Below, one piece after another: positions 28,629 through 37,106 of a DNA stretch of 64,000 nucleotides. This DNA is from Bordetella holmesii ATCC 51541 (GTDB lineage: Bacteria > Pseudomonadota > Gammaproteobacteria > Burkholderiales > Burkholderiaceae_B), in assembly GCA_000612485.1 (NCBI GenBank), contig CP007494.1, positions 3,348,001 to 3,412,000 on the forward strand, written 5' to 3'. A model generated the notes under the pieces. The model saw only the letters and a list, made by a program, of their open reading frames with translations. It searched no databases and had not been told where the DNA came from. Made by a program: the position numbers and the translations under genes. Position 1 is the first letter of the stretch. Every line of letters starts with the position of its first letter.

Positions 28629-29588
28629 TCAGGCCGCCTGATCCTGCGCGCTGACGGCCTCGTCATTGAGCATGGTCACGCCAGGCAGACCGCATGCGTA
28701 AACCGCCTGCGCCAGCGCTTCTACGGCGGTCAGACGGGGGAAGCTACGACGCCAGGCCAGCACGACGCGCCGTGTCGGAGCCTGCCCTTCGAAGGGCACA
28801 TAGCTCAACAGGCTTTTGCTGGACGGATGTTCAGGAACCGCCGTCACAGGCAGCACGGTCACGCCGATGCCGGCAGCCACCATATGCCGGATGGTCTCCA
28901 GGGAGGAGCCCTCGAAGGTGCGCTGAATGCCGTCGCTGGTTGCAGAGAAACGCGACAGCTCCGGACAGACTTCCAGCACTTGGTCCCGGAAACAATGCCC
29001 GCTGCCCAGCAACAACATGGTTTGCTGCTTGAGGTCCTGCGCGTCAATGGATTTGCGTTGGGCCCACTCATGATCGTGTGGCACGGCGACCAGGAAGGGC
29101 TCATCGTAGAGCGGTTGAGTCACCAGCCCTGCTTCGGGAAGGGGCAAGGCCATGATGGCGCAATCAATCTCGCCCTGACGCAGCAACTCCACCAACCGTA
29201 CGGTGAAATTCTCTTGCAAAAGTAAAGGCATCTGGGGTGTGCGCGCGATCTGCTCAGGCACCAGCCTGGGCAAAAGATAGGGGCCTATCGTGTGGATGAC
29301 ACCCACGCGCAGAGGGCCCTCCAAGGGATCATGCCCTTGACGCGCGATTTCTTTGATGCTGGCGCTCTCTTCAAGCACTTTTTGCGCTTGGGCGACGATG
29401 CGCTGGCCAATCGGCGTGACACCCACTTCGGCGCCGCCACGCTCGAAAAGCGTGACGCCGAGCTCATCTTCCAGCTTGCGTATCGCCACGGACAATGTCG
29501 GTTGGCTGACGAAACAGGCCTCCGCCGCCCGGCCAAAATGGCGTTCACGCGCCACTGCCACGATGTATTTCAGTTCAGTCAGGGTCAT
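28629..29588 (-). CDS. oxyR: Hydrogen peroxide-sensing LysR regulator OxyR
   Basis: Peroxide-responsive transcription factor. The ATG at 29588 (MTLTELKYIVAVARERHFGRAA) gives 319 residues; the frame is open upstream without homology. There is an N-terminal winged helix and a C-terminal regulatory domain with 'GSGHCFRDQVLEVCPE' near residue 195. Its two cysteines, nine residues apart, match the redox pair Cys199/Cys208 of E. coli OxyR. It lies between recG and dps, all on the minus strand. Direct control of the neighbouring dps is expected. Confidence 0.95.
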   Translation of the reverse strand: MTLTELKYIVAVARERHFGRAAEACFVSQPTLSVAIRKLEDELGVTLFERGGAEVGVTPIGQRIVAQAQKVLEESASIKEIARQGHDPLEGPLRVGVIHTIGPYLLPRLVPEQIARTPQMPLLLQENFTVRLVELLRQGEIDCAIMALPLPEAGLVTQPLYDEPFLVAVPHDHEWAQRKSIDAQDLKQQTMLLLGSGHCFRDQVLEVCPELSRFSATSDGIQRTFEGSSLETIRHMVAAGIGVTVLPVTAVPEHPSSKSLLSYVPFEGQAPTRRVVLAWRRSFPRLTAVEALAQAVYACGLPGVTMLNDEAVSAQDQAA

Positions 29589-29643
29589 CGTGCCCACTCC
29601 TGGGAAAAGGACCGCTCGCGGCGATCCACGCAATAAAGAGACG

Positions 29644-31713
29644 TCATGTTCTCAGAAAATCCTCTCGCCCACGCATCCACCGGCCGAGATGCGCGTGAAC
29701 AGCCTGGGGATCATGCTGGCGCAGATACACCGCCGTGTCGCGCGCCGCCTCGGCCAACGCCACATCGCGGTCGATATCGGCAAAGCGCAACAGGGCCATC
29801 CCCGATTGGCGCGTACCAAGAAACTCACCTGGTCCTCGCTGCTCGAGGTCTCGCCGGGCAATTTCAAACCCGTCATTGGTCTCGAACATGGCCCGCAGGC
29901 GTTCGCGCGCAACCTGCGATAGCGGCGTTTGATAAAGAAGCACGCAGACAGACTCCGCTTCGCCGCGGCCCACGCGTCCACGCAGTTGATGCAGTTGCGC
30001 CAAGCCAAAGCGTTCGGCGTGCTCGATCACCATGAGCGAAGCGTTGGGGACATCAACACCCACTTCGATCACCGTCGTGGCTACCAGCAGGTCGACGTCC
30101 CCAGCACGAAAAGCCTGCATGACAGCCGCTTTGTCTGCCTGCGGCAGACGCCCGTGCACCAAGCCGACGCGCAGGTCGGGCAAGTCCACGCACATGGCTT
30201 CGTAGGTATCCACGGCCGTCTGCAATTGCAGTGCCTCGCTTTCTTCGACCAGCGGACAGACCCAGTACGCCTGACGCCCGGAGCGCGCGGCCTGCGCGAT
30301 ATGCGCAATGAGCTCGTCGCGGCGCGCTTCGGACAACAATTTGGTCAAAACTGGCGTGCGTCCTGGCGGCAACTCGTCGATGACGGAAACATCCAGATCG
30401 GCAAAAAAAGTCATGGCCAGCGTGCGCGGAATGGGCGTCGCGCTCATGCTCAATTGATGCGGCACTATCTGCCCTGCTGCCTGCTCGCCCTTGCGGCTCA
30501 GGGCCAAGCGCTGCCCGACGCCAAAGCGGTGCTGCTCATCGACGATGGACAGGCCCAGACGGAAGAAGTGGACACCGTCCTGGATAAGCGCCTGTGTGCC
30601 CACCACCAACTGCACCTCGCCCGCCTGCACGGCGGATGCGGTGGTGCGGCGCACCTTGGCAGCCAGGCTGCCGCTCATCCATGCGACCGATACCCCAAGG
30701 GGCTCGAGCCAAGCCTGCAACTTGCGAAAATGCTGTTCGGCCAAAATCTCGGTGGGAGCAATGAAAGCCACCTGAAAACCATTGGAGATGGCCTGAGCGG
30801 CCGCCAACGCGGCCACGACCGTTTTGCCGCTACCGACATCTCCCTGCAGCAGGCGATGCATGGGATAGGGGCGCGCCAGGTCTGCGGCGATCTCGCCGAC
30901 CACCCGCTGCTGGGCGCCAGTCAGCATAAACGGCAAGGCTGCGTACAGCCGCGCCACCAGGCTGCCTTCGGCCGCGTTGACAGACATGCAGGGCGCACGC
31001 TTGTCGCGCCTGGCCGCGCGCGCGGCCGCCAAGGACAGTTGCTGGGCCAGCAGCTCGTCAAACTTGATTCGCTGCCAGGCCGGGTGGGTACGCTCAGTCA
31101 GATCCGTATCGGGAATGCCAGGCGCCGGAGCATGCAACAGGCGCACGGCATCATCGAACGGCATCAAGCTGTAGCGCTCGCGCACGGCAAGCGGCAAGGT
31201 GTCATGCAGATCCACGCGTTGCAGGGCTTGCGTGACCGCGCGGCGCAAGACAGGCTGGGCCAGGCCATCCGTACTGGGGTATACCGGCGTCAGAGCCTCA
31301 GGCAACGCGCCGTCCGCATTGGTCATGCGCGGGTGCACCATTTCGCGGCCAAACAGCCCCCCACGCACCTCGCCGCGCGCCCGAAGACGGCGGCCCGCGG
31401 TCAACTGTTTCTGTTGGCTGGGATAGAAATTGAACCAACGCAATTGCAGTTCGCCGCTCTCATCGGCAATGACAGCCGTCAACTGCCGGCGAGGCCGGTA
31501 CAACACCTCCGAGCGCAGAATTTCGCCCTCTACCTGGGCCGAAAAGCCGGGGCGGACTGCAGAGATCGGAAGCACACGCGTTTCGTCTTCGTAACGCAGC
31601 GGCAGGTGCAGCACGAAATCTTCGGGCTCGACCAGGCCGAGGTTATGCAGCCGGCGCTCGGTATCCGAGCGCCCGCTCGCTACACGGCTGGCGGCCTTCG
31701 CTTGAGCAGCCAT
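29644..31713 (-). CDS. recG: ATP-dependent DNA helicase RecG
   Basis: Helicase that remodels stalled forks and branch-migrates Holliday junctions. The 689-residue product has the N-terminal wedge/OB region, helicase motif I 'LLQGDVGSGKTVVA' near residue 290, motif II 'DEQHRFG' near 390, motif III 'MSATPIPRTLAM' and the C-terminal TRG element with 'RAMFETNDGFEIARRDLEQRGPGEFLGTRQSG'. The length is typical. It is transcribed towards oxyR. Confidence 0.96.
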   Translation of the reverse strand: MAAQAKAASRVASGRSDTERRLHNLGLVEPEDFVLHLPLRYEDETRVLPISAVRPGFSAQVEGEILRSEVLYRPRRQLTAVIADESGELQLRWFNFYPSQQKQLTAGRRLRARGEVRGGLFGREMVHPRMTNADGALPEALTPVYPSTDGLAQPVLRRAVTQALQRVDLHDTLPLAVRERYSLMPFDDAVRLLHAPAPGIPDTDLTERTHPAWQRIKFDELLAQQLSLAAARAARRDKRAPCMSVNAAEGSLVARLYAALPFMLTGAQQRVVGEIAADLARPYPMHRLLQGDVGSGKTVVAALAAAQAISNGFQVAFIAPTEILAEQHFRKLQAWLEPLGVSVAWMSGSLAAKVRRTTASAVQAGEVQLVVGTQALIQDGVHFFRLGLSIVDEQHRFGVGQRLALSRKGEQAAGQIVPHQLSMSATPIPRTLAMTFFADLDVSVIDELPPGRTPVLTKLLSEARRDELIAHIAQAARSGRQAYWVCPLVEESEALQLQTAVDTYEAMCVDLPDLRVGLVHGRLPQADKAAVMQAFRAGDVDLLVATTVIEVGVDVPNASLMVIEHAERFGLAQLHQLRGRVGRGEAESVCVLLYQTPLSQVARERLRAMFETNDGFEIARRDLEQRGPGEFLGTRQSGMALLRFADIDRDVALAEAARDTAVYLRQHDPQAVHAHLGRWMRGREDFLRT

Positions 31714-31734
31714 AGGGATGCTGCGCTCGCCGTA

Positions 31735-32121
31735 TCAGAGAACCAGAATGGCTTCGACCTCGAACTGCGCACCCTTGGGGAGGCTGGCCACGCCAACGGT
31801 CGAATGTGCGGGAAACGGCTGTGGGATCAGCTCGGCCATGATGGCGTTGGCAGCGGTAAATTTATTCAAATCCGTCAGGAACAGTGTGAGTTTGACGATG
31901 TCGTTGAGGGACCCGCCTGCTTCCTTGACCACGGCCTCCATATTGGCGAAAGCTTGGCGCACTTGGGCGTCAAAATTCTCGGACACGAGGTCGCCAGTGC
32001 CGGGTTCCAGCCCGATCTGGCCAGACAGATACACGGTTGTTGAACCGCTCGCGGCCACGGCCTGAGAGTATGGGCCGACAGCGGCCGGCGCCGCGTCAGT
32101 ATGGATGATCTGCTTGCTCAT
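31735..32121 (-). CDS. ridA: RidA/YjgF-family reactive-intermediate deaminase
   Basis: Small trimeric enzyme that hydrolyses reactive imine/enamine intermediates from pyridoxal-phosphate enzymes. The ATG at 32121 (MSKQIIHTDAAPAAVGPYSQ) gives 128 residues. 'YLSGQIGL' and 'VVKEAGGSLNDIVKLTLFLTDL' are family signatures. The usual catalytic-arginine segment RPARSTV reads 'FPAHSTVGVASLPKGAQFEVEAI' here, with histidine in place of arginine, as in some RidA subfamilies, so deaminase activity is uncertain. It lies 21 bases upstream of recG. Confidence 0.9.
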   Translation of the reverse strand: MSKQIIHTDAAPAAVGPYSQAVAASGSTTVYLSGQIGLEPGTGDLVSENFDAQVRQAFANMEAVVKEAGGSLNDIVKLTLFLTDLNKFTAANAIMAELIPQPFPAHSTVGVASLPKGAQFEVEAILVL

Positions 32122-32257
32122 GAGCGACTCCTGAGTGACGAAAAACATGACTATCGAAGTTTAAACAGCAATAGAAACTTGCGAAAGTGGCAAGCTGCCA
32201 GGGAACTGCAAGCTGCCCCCTCCTACAATCTCAAGTCCCTCTGCTCTGCATCTTGCC

Positions 32258-33514
32258 ATGTTCTCGCCCGCTCTTCGTCCGCGCGCCACGTTTACTCTGA
32301 CTGTATTGCTTGTGGGGCTGTCCGCAGGCGTCGTAGGGCTATTGCTGTCCATGTTGCTGCATGCCGTACAACATCTGGCGTTCGGCTACAGTCTGGACGA
32401 TCTGTTTTTCAGCCACCGGGCCTTCCTCTACGGGGTCATGGCGGCCACGCCCGAACGGCGCGTCATGGCGCTCATTGCGTGTGGCCTGGTCGCCGGGCTG
32501 GGTTGGGGAGCGCTATACCGCTGGGGCCGCCCGTTGGTCAGCGTCAAGGCCACGTTGTCGGATGACGCGCCCCCCATGCCGCCAGGCGCGACGTTGGCTC
32601 ATGCAATTCTGCAGATCATCACGGTCGGACTCGGCTCTCCCCTTGGGCGGGAGGCAGCGCCCCGAGAAGCGGCTGCCATGCTAGCAAGCGGATTGGCGCG
32701 CCACGCGAGACTGAATGCGGAGCAACGGCGGATTCTGGTCGCCTGCGCGGCAGGCGCGGGGCTTGCTGCCGTCTATAACGTGCCATTGGCTGGCGCAGTT
32801 TTTGCACTGGAAGGCCTACTTGCCACCTTCTGTTGGCAAGCTGCACTCATCGCTCTTGCGACCTCTGCGATCGCTGCGGCAGTCGCTTGGTTGGGGCTGG
32901 GCATGGGTCTTCAGTATGTGATCGGTCCGCTGGAAATCCATCCCAGTATCCTCGTGTGGGCCATGCTTGCCGGCCCTATCATTGGGGCCGTGGCGCACGC
33001 TTTCTCACGCATGACCGATCAGGCAAAGCTACGGGCACAGAGTCTGAGCGGCTGGCCGCTGATCGTGTTGGCTCTGCTCAATTTCACCGCGATCGGGCTG
33101 CTGTCGGTGTATTTTCCGGCGCTGCTGGGCAATGGCAAAGGCCCGGCGCAACTCGGTTTCGACAGCGCGTTGACACTGGGAATGGCTGCCGTATTGCTCT
33201 GCCTGAAGATGCTGGTCAGTGCATGCGCGCTGCGCGTACGCGCCTCGGGCGGGTTGCTGACTCCGGGCATGGCCTGCGGCGCCCTGCTCGCCACACTGCT
33301 GGGCGGGGTGTGGAATCTGCTCTGGCCGGGTGCGCCGCTGGGGGCTTATGCCGTAATCGGAGCGGCGGCTTTTCTGGGCACCTCCATGCACCTGCCGTTC
33401 ACGGCCATCGTGCTTGTCATGGAATTTACCCAGGTCAACCATAACTTCGTGGTGCCCATCGCACTGGCAGTCGCTGGCGCACTGGCCACGGCCAGGCTGC
33501 TGGACCACGACTAA
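32258..33514 (+). CDS. clcB: ClC-family voltage-gated chloride channel/antiporter, ClcB-like
   Basis: Integral membrane anion channel or H+/Cl- exchanger, 418 residues with ten or more hydrophobic segments. The selectivity-filter region reads 'GLGSPLGREAAPREAAAM' near residue 127, where the GREGP motif is GREAA and the gating glutamate is kept. 'GAGLAAVYNVPLAGAVFALE' near 168 is the second ClC signature, and 'AAFLGTSMHLPFTAIVLVMEFT' lies near the C-terminus. IS copy 2 begins five bases after its TAA, leaving the gene intact. The missing cytoplasmic CBS domains fit the ClcB group. Confidence 0.85.
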   Translation: MFSPALRPRATFTLTVLLVGLSAGVVGLLLSMLLHAVQHLAFGYSLDDLFFSHRAFLYGVMAATPERRVMALIACGLVAGLGWGALYRWGRPLVSVKATLSDDAPPMPPGATLAHAILQIITVGLGSPLGREAAPREAAAMLASGLARHARLNAEQRRILVACAAGAGLAAVYNVPLAGAVFALEGLLATFCWQAALIALATSAIAAAVAWLGLGMGLQYVIGPLEIHPSILVWAMLAGPIIGAVAHAFSRMTDQAKLRAQSLSGWPLIVLALLNFTAIGLLSVYFPALLGNGKGPAQLGFDSALTLGMAAVLLCLKMLVSACALRVRASGGLLTPGMACGALLATLLGGVWNLLWPGAPLGAYAVIGAAAFLGTSMHLPFTAIVLVMEFTQVNHNFVVPIALAVAGALATARLLDHD

Positions 33515-33519
33515 AAAAA

Positions 33520-34825
33520 GGTTCATCGCGGAATAGCGTGGAGCCGTGCTTGATTGCCGTTACGCTTGATCCTTGATTTTTCAAGGATCAAGGCCGGGAT
33601 CATGCTGGACCGCAAGACGATCGAGAGGTTGGGTGGGTGGGAAGGTTATCGGGTGGAGCGGGTCGTGTGGCCTGAAGGTGAGAGCCGGACGGTCACGATT
33701 TACCTGAAGCCTTCAGCGCGAACGATGCACTGCGAGCACTGCGGCAACCGATGTCGGCAGGTGCATGAGACGACCACGCGCCGGGTGCGGGATCTGCCGC
33801 TAATGGCGCTGCGAGTGACGCTGGTAGTGCCGCGTCGGCGGGTCTGGTGCGAGCAGTGCGGTGGACCGCATCTGGAGAGGCTGAGCTGGCTGGGCCGTTA
33901 CCAGCGAGTGACCGACCGGCTGGCCGAGGCGGTCAGCCAGTTGCTTGAGTCCAGCAACATTCTGGCCGTGGCGCGCTTCTTCCAACTGGGTTGGCACACG
34001 GTCAAGGCGCTGGACAAGGCCCTGCTGCGACGGGCGATCCAAGAGCCGGACTGGAGCCAGATCCACTACCTAGCGATGGACGAGTTCGCTCTACACAAGG
34101 GCCATCGTTATGCCACGGTCGTTGTCGATCCGATCCGCCGTCAGGTGCTATGGATCGGTGATGGCCGCTCGCGCGAGACGGCCAGAGCCTTCTTCGAACA
34201 ACTGCCAACAGGAGTTGCCCAGCAGATCCGGGCCGTAGCGATCGACATGACGACGGCCTATGAGCTGGAGATCCAGGCCAACTGCCCCAACGCCGAGATC
34301 GTCTACGACCTGTTCCACGTCGTGGCCAAGTACGGCCGTGAAGTGATAGACCGGGTGCGTGTAGACCAAGCGAACCAGTTGCGGCACGACAAGCCGGCCC
34401 GCCGGGTGATCAAGTCCAGTCGCTGGCTACTGCTGCGCAATCGCAAAAACCTCGATCCGTGCCAATCGGTAAAGTTGGACGAGTTGCTCCAGGCCAACCA
34501 GCCCTTGCTCACCGCTTATCTGATGCGCGATGAGCTCAAACAGCTGTGGTTCTACCAACACCCCGGCTACGCCCGCCAGGCATGGGATCACTGGCTGCAA
34601 CAGGCTCAGGGCAGCGGCATCGCCGCCTTGGCTCACTTCGCGCTCAAGCTAAAAGCCTATCTGCACGGGATTCTGTCTCGCTGTCGCCACCGGCTCAACA
34701 CCAGCATCGTCGAGGGCATCAACAACACCATCAAAGTCATCAAGCGCCGCGCCTACGGCTACCGCGATCAGGAGTACTTCTTCCTCAAGATCCGGTCTGC
34801 ATTCCCCGGTATTCCTCGATGAACC
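33520..34825 (+). mobile_element. IS1001-like insertion sequence (ISL3 family), copy 2
   Basis: A 1306-bp element with the same termini as copy 1. Flanks are A7 on the left (33513-33519, overlapping the clcB stop codon) and A8 on the right (34826-34833), so the duplication is seven or eight A and cannot be delimited exactly. It differs from copies 1 and 3 by two substitutions (…AACAGGAG… for …AACTGGGG… near 34209) and shares AAG for AAA with copy 3 near 34744. The right flank is the U-tract of the fpr terminator. Confidence 0.95.
33602..34822 (+). CDS. tnpA: ISL3-family transposase, copy 2
   Basis: Protein identical to that of copy 1 over the full 406 residues as far as I can compare, since the nucleotide differences are synonymous. 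Zinc-ribbon cysteines and the DDE-core motifs are present and the frame is intact. The leader hairpin lies at 33565-33592. Confidence 0.95.
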   Translation: MLDRKTIERLGGWEGYRVERVVWPEGESRTVTIYLKPSARTMHCEHCGNRCRQVHETTTRRVRDLPLMALRVTLVVPRRRVWCEQCGGPHLERLSWLGRYQRVTDRLAEAVSQLLESSNILAVARFFQLGWHTVKALDKALLRRAIQEPDWSQIHYLAMDEFALHKGHRYATVVVDPIRRQVLWIGDGRSRETARAFFEQLPTGVAQQIRAVAIDMTTAYELEIQANCPNAEIVYDLFHVVAKYGREVIDRVRVDQANQLRHDKPARRVIKSSRWLLLRNRKNLDPCQSVKLDELLQANQPLLTAYLMRDELKQLWFYQHPGYARQAWDHWLQQAQGSGIAALAHFALKLKAYLHGILSRCRHRLNTSIVEGINNTIKVIKRRAYGYRDQEYFFLKIRSAFPGIPR

Positions 34826-34831
34826 AAAAAA

Positions 34832-34857
34832 AAGCCCGCCATCGACATGACGGGCTT
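34832..34857 (-). terminator. Intrinsic terminator of fpr at the IS copy 2 junction
   Basis: On the minus strand a stem AAGCCCG/CGGGCTT (34851-34857 with 34832-34838) with a 12-base loop is followed by a T8 run (34833-34826). It lies about 25 bases beyond the fpr stop. IS copy 2 inserted inside the T-run. Confidence 0.8.
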
Positions 34858-34879
34858 GGCCGGCGGCACACCGTGTAAA

Positions 34880-35656
34880 TTATTTCTCGACGAAAGCCCG
34901 CTCATAGACGTAATCGCCTGGCTCGCCCACGCCGGCGGACACTTCGAAACCCCGAGCGTCCAGCATGGCGCGGATATCGGCCAGCATGTGCGGGCTGCCA
35001 CAAATCATGGCACGGTCAGTTTCCGGATTGAGCGGCGGCAGGCCGATGTCTTCGAACAGCTTGCCGTTTTCGACCAGCTCGGTAATGCGCCCCTGATTAC
35101 GAAAAGGCTCGCGCGTCACCGTGGGATAGTAGATCAACTTGTTGCGCACCACGTCGCCAAAAAACTCGTTGTCTGGCAGTTCCTGGCCGATGTAATCGGC
35201 ATAGGCCAGCTCGCTGACAAAGCGTACGCCGTGCAGCAGAATGACCTTATCGAAGCGTTCGTAGACGTCCGGGTCCTTGATGATACTCATGAAGGGCGCC
35301 AGCCCGGTGCCTGTGGCAAACAGATAAAGATGCTTGCCCGGCCGCAGGTCATCGGCGACCAGCGTACCTACCGGCTTGCGGCTGACCAGAATGCTGTCGC
35401 CCTCTTTGAGGTGCTGCAGGCGCGAGGTTAGCGGACCATCCTGCACCTTGATGCTGAGAAACTCGAGATTCTCTTCGTAATTGGCGCTGGCGATACTGTA
35501 GGCGCGCATCAGCGGCTTGCCTTCGACCTCCAGACCAATCATGACGAAATGGCCATTATGAAAGCGCAGCGCAGCATCGCGGGTAGTGGTAAACGAAAAG
35601 AGAGTGTCGTTCCAGTGGTGCACGCTCAGCACGCGCTCAGTATTGAAAGCAGCCAT
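34880..35656 (-). CDS. fpr: Ferredoxin/flavodoxin-NADP+ reductase
   Basis: FAD enzyme moving electrons between NADPH and ferredoxin or flavodoxin. The ATG at 35656 (MAAFNTERVLSVHHWNDTLFSF) gives 258 residues, the normal Fpr length; the frame extends upstream to 35773 without homology. The FAD-binding 'RAYSIASANYEENLEF' is near residue 50, and NADP-binding 'LFATGTGLAPFMSII' near 108 and 'MICGSPHMLADI' near 218. The C-terminus 'GDYVYERAFVEK' is characteristic. It is divergent from fbpA. Confidence 0.95.
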   Translation of the reverse strand: MAAFNTERVLSVHHWNDTLFSFTTTRDAALRFHNGHFVMIGLEVEGKPLMRAYSIASANYEENLEFLSIKVQDGPLTSRLQHLKEGDSILVSRKPVGTLVADDLRPGKHLYLFATGTGLAPFMSIIKDPDVYERFDKVILLHGVRFVSELAYADYIGQELPDNEFFGDVVRNKLIYYPTVTREPFRNQGRITELVENGKLFEDIGLPPLNPETDRAMICGSPHMLADIRAMLDARGFEVSAGVGEPGDYVYERAFVEK

Positions 35657-35898
35657 ATCGTTGTAGAAGTTGTGACGCCGTGCGACCGCACAGAATAGAC
35701 CTAGGGTTAGTACCGATTCTAACCCATCCATCTGATAATTGCTCTCATTAATGGTTATACCCATATAGCCCAAAATGCTGTGGAAGCGCTTCCTTTCTGA
35801 CTTGCCGAAATACTCTCGTCTCGCTGCTCTTGCCCGAGGTCAGACATATAAACCTTTCATTTAGTTGAACGTTTTTGCGCTTCCTGCTATCTTGCGCG

Positions 35899-35917
35899 AT
35901 TGTTGATAATCATTTTC
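35899..35917 (+). promoter_or_regulatory. Candidate Fur box upstream of fbpA
   Basis: The core TGATAATCATT (35904-35914) matches the centre of the 19-base Fur consensus exactly, and about 14 of 19 positions match overall. It lies about 45 bases before the fbpA ATG, a suitable place for iron-dependent repression of fbpABC. Confidence 0.75.
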
Positions 35918-35958
35918 GTTTGTGTGGCGCGCCCGTGCGCCGAGCAGGAGATCCGACC

Positions 35959-37005
35959 ATGCCCATTCAGCGTCCCGCCCTCACCTCACTGCTACGCACC
36001 TTGGCACTCGCAGGTGCTGCCGCATTTGCCACCCAGGCCGGTGCAGCCGAGGAAGTCAGCCTCTACACCACGCGAGAGCCCAAGCTCATTCAACCGCTTC
36101 TGGACGCCTTTACCAAGGACAGCGGCATCAAGGTCAACACCGTCTTTGTCAAGGACGGGCTGCTCGAACGCGTCAAGGCGGAAGGACAAAAATCCCCTGC
36201 CGACGTGCTGATGACCGTGGACATCGGAAATCTGATCGACCTGGTCGATGGCGGCGTGACGCAACCGGTCAAATCTGCCACGCTGGACGACGTCATTCCG
36301 GCCAACCTGCGCGCCGCCGACGGCAAATGGTATGCACTGTCCCTGCGCGACCGCGTGCTCTATGCCGAAAAAGACCTCAAGCTGGATAGCTTTCACTACG
36401 AAGACCTGGCCGACCCCAAGTACAAGGGCAAGGTCTGCATCCGCTCCGGCCAGCACCCCTATAACACCGCCTTGGTCGCTGCCATGATCGCCCACGACGG
36501 CGCCGAGGCAACCGAGAAATGGTTGCGCGGTGTCAAAGCCAACTTGGCGCGTAAGGCAGCCGGCGGTGATCGGGATGTCGCGCGCGACATTCTGGGTGGT
36601 ATCTGCGACATTGGCCTGGCCAACGCCTATTACGTCGGCCACATGAAAAATGCCGAACCGGGCACCGATGCCCGTAAATGGGGCGATGCCATCAAGGTCA
36701 TCCGCCCAACATTCGCTGACAAAAAGACCAGCGGCACTCACGTCAATGTCAGCGGAGCTGCGGTCGCTGCCCACGCCCCGCACAAGGCCAACGCCGTCAA
36801 ACTGCTGGAATTCCTGGTGTCTGAGCCGGCCCAAACGCTCTACGCTCAGGCCAATTATGAGTATCCCGTGCGCAAGGGGGTCAAGCTCGACCCCGTGGTG
36901 GCCAGTTTCGGTCCCTTGACCGTCGATGCGTTGCCGGTTGCCGAAATCGCCAAGTACCGCAAGCAAGCCAGCGAATTGGTCGACAAAGTCGGCTTCGACA
37001 ACTAA
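35959..37005 (+). CDS. fbpA: Iron(III) ABC transporter periplasmic binding protein
   Basis: Ferric-ion binding protein of the FbpA/AfuA family. The ATG at 35959, preceded by GCAGGAG, gives 348 residues. A signal peptide ends at TQAGA|AEEVSLYTTREP. 'LMTVDIGNLIDLVDGG', 'ALSLRDRVLYAEKDL' and 'KYKGKVCIRSGQHPYNT' are typical. The adjacent tyrosines in 'GLANAYYVGHM' near residue 220 are the conserved Fe(III) ligands. A Fur-like box precedes the gene and a strong hairpin follows it. Confidence 0.93.
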   Translation: MPIQRPALTSLLRTLALAGAAAFATQAGAAEEVSLYTTREPKLIQPLLDAFTKDSGIKVNTVFVKDGLLERVKAEGQKSPADVLMTVDIGNLIDLVDGGVTQPVKSATLDDVIPANLRAADGKWYALSLRDRVLYAEKDLKLDSFHYEDLADPKYKGKVCIRSGQHPYNTALVAAMIAHDGAEATEKWLRGVKANLARKAAGGDRDVARDILGGICDIGLANAYYVGHMKNAEPGTDARKWGDAIKVIRPTFADKKTSGTHVNVSGAAVAAHAPHKANAVKLLEFLVSEPAQTLYAQANYEYPVRKGVKLDPVVASFGPLTVDALPVAEIAKYRKQASELVDKVGFDN

Positions 37006-37016
37006 CAGATCCGTCG

Positions 37017-37044
37017 CGGCACCAGGAGCAGCCTCCTGGTGCCG
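37017..37044 (+). other. Intercistronic hairpin between fbpA and fbpB
   Basis: Perfect 12-base arms (37017-37028 CGGCACCAGGAG and 37033-37044) enclose a four-base loop, 12 bases after the fbpA stop and without a T-run. It is likely to protect fbpA mRNA or reduce expression of the membrane genes. Confidence 0.7.
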
Positions 37045-37106
37045 ACAACCTTCACTCCGGTAGTCTAGACAGGCGGCCCCAAGGCCGCTTTGTGTTTTTC
37101 TTGCAC

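Noticed and set aside
29929..32043. A 704-codon open frame on the plus strand opposite recG
   Set aside because: It is the antisense shadow of recG and ridA: low-complexity His/Gln/Arg-rich composition, no family motif and no ribosome site. The recG helicase motifs on the minus strand are unambiguous.
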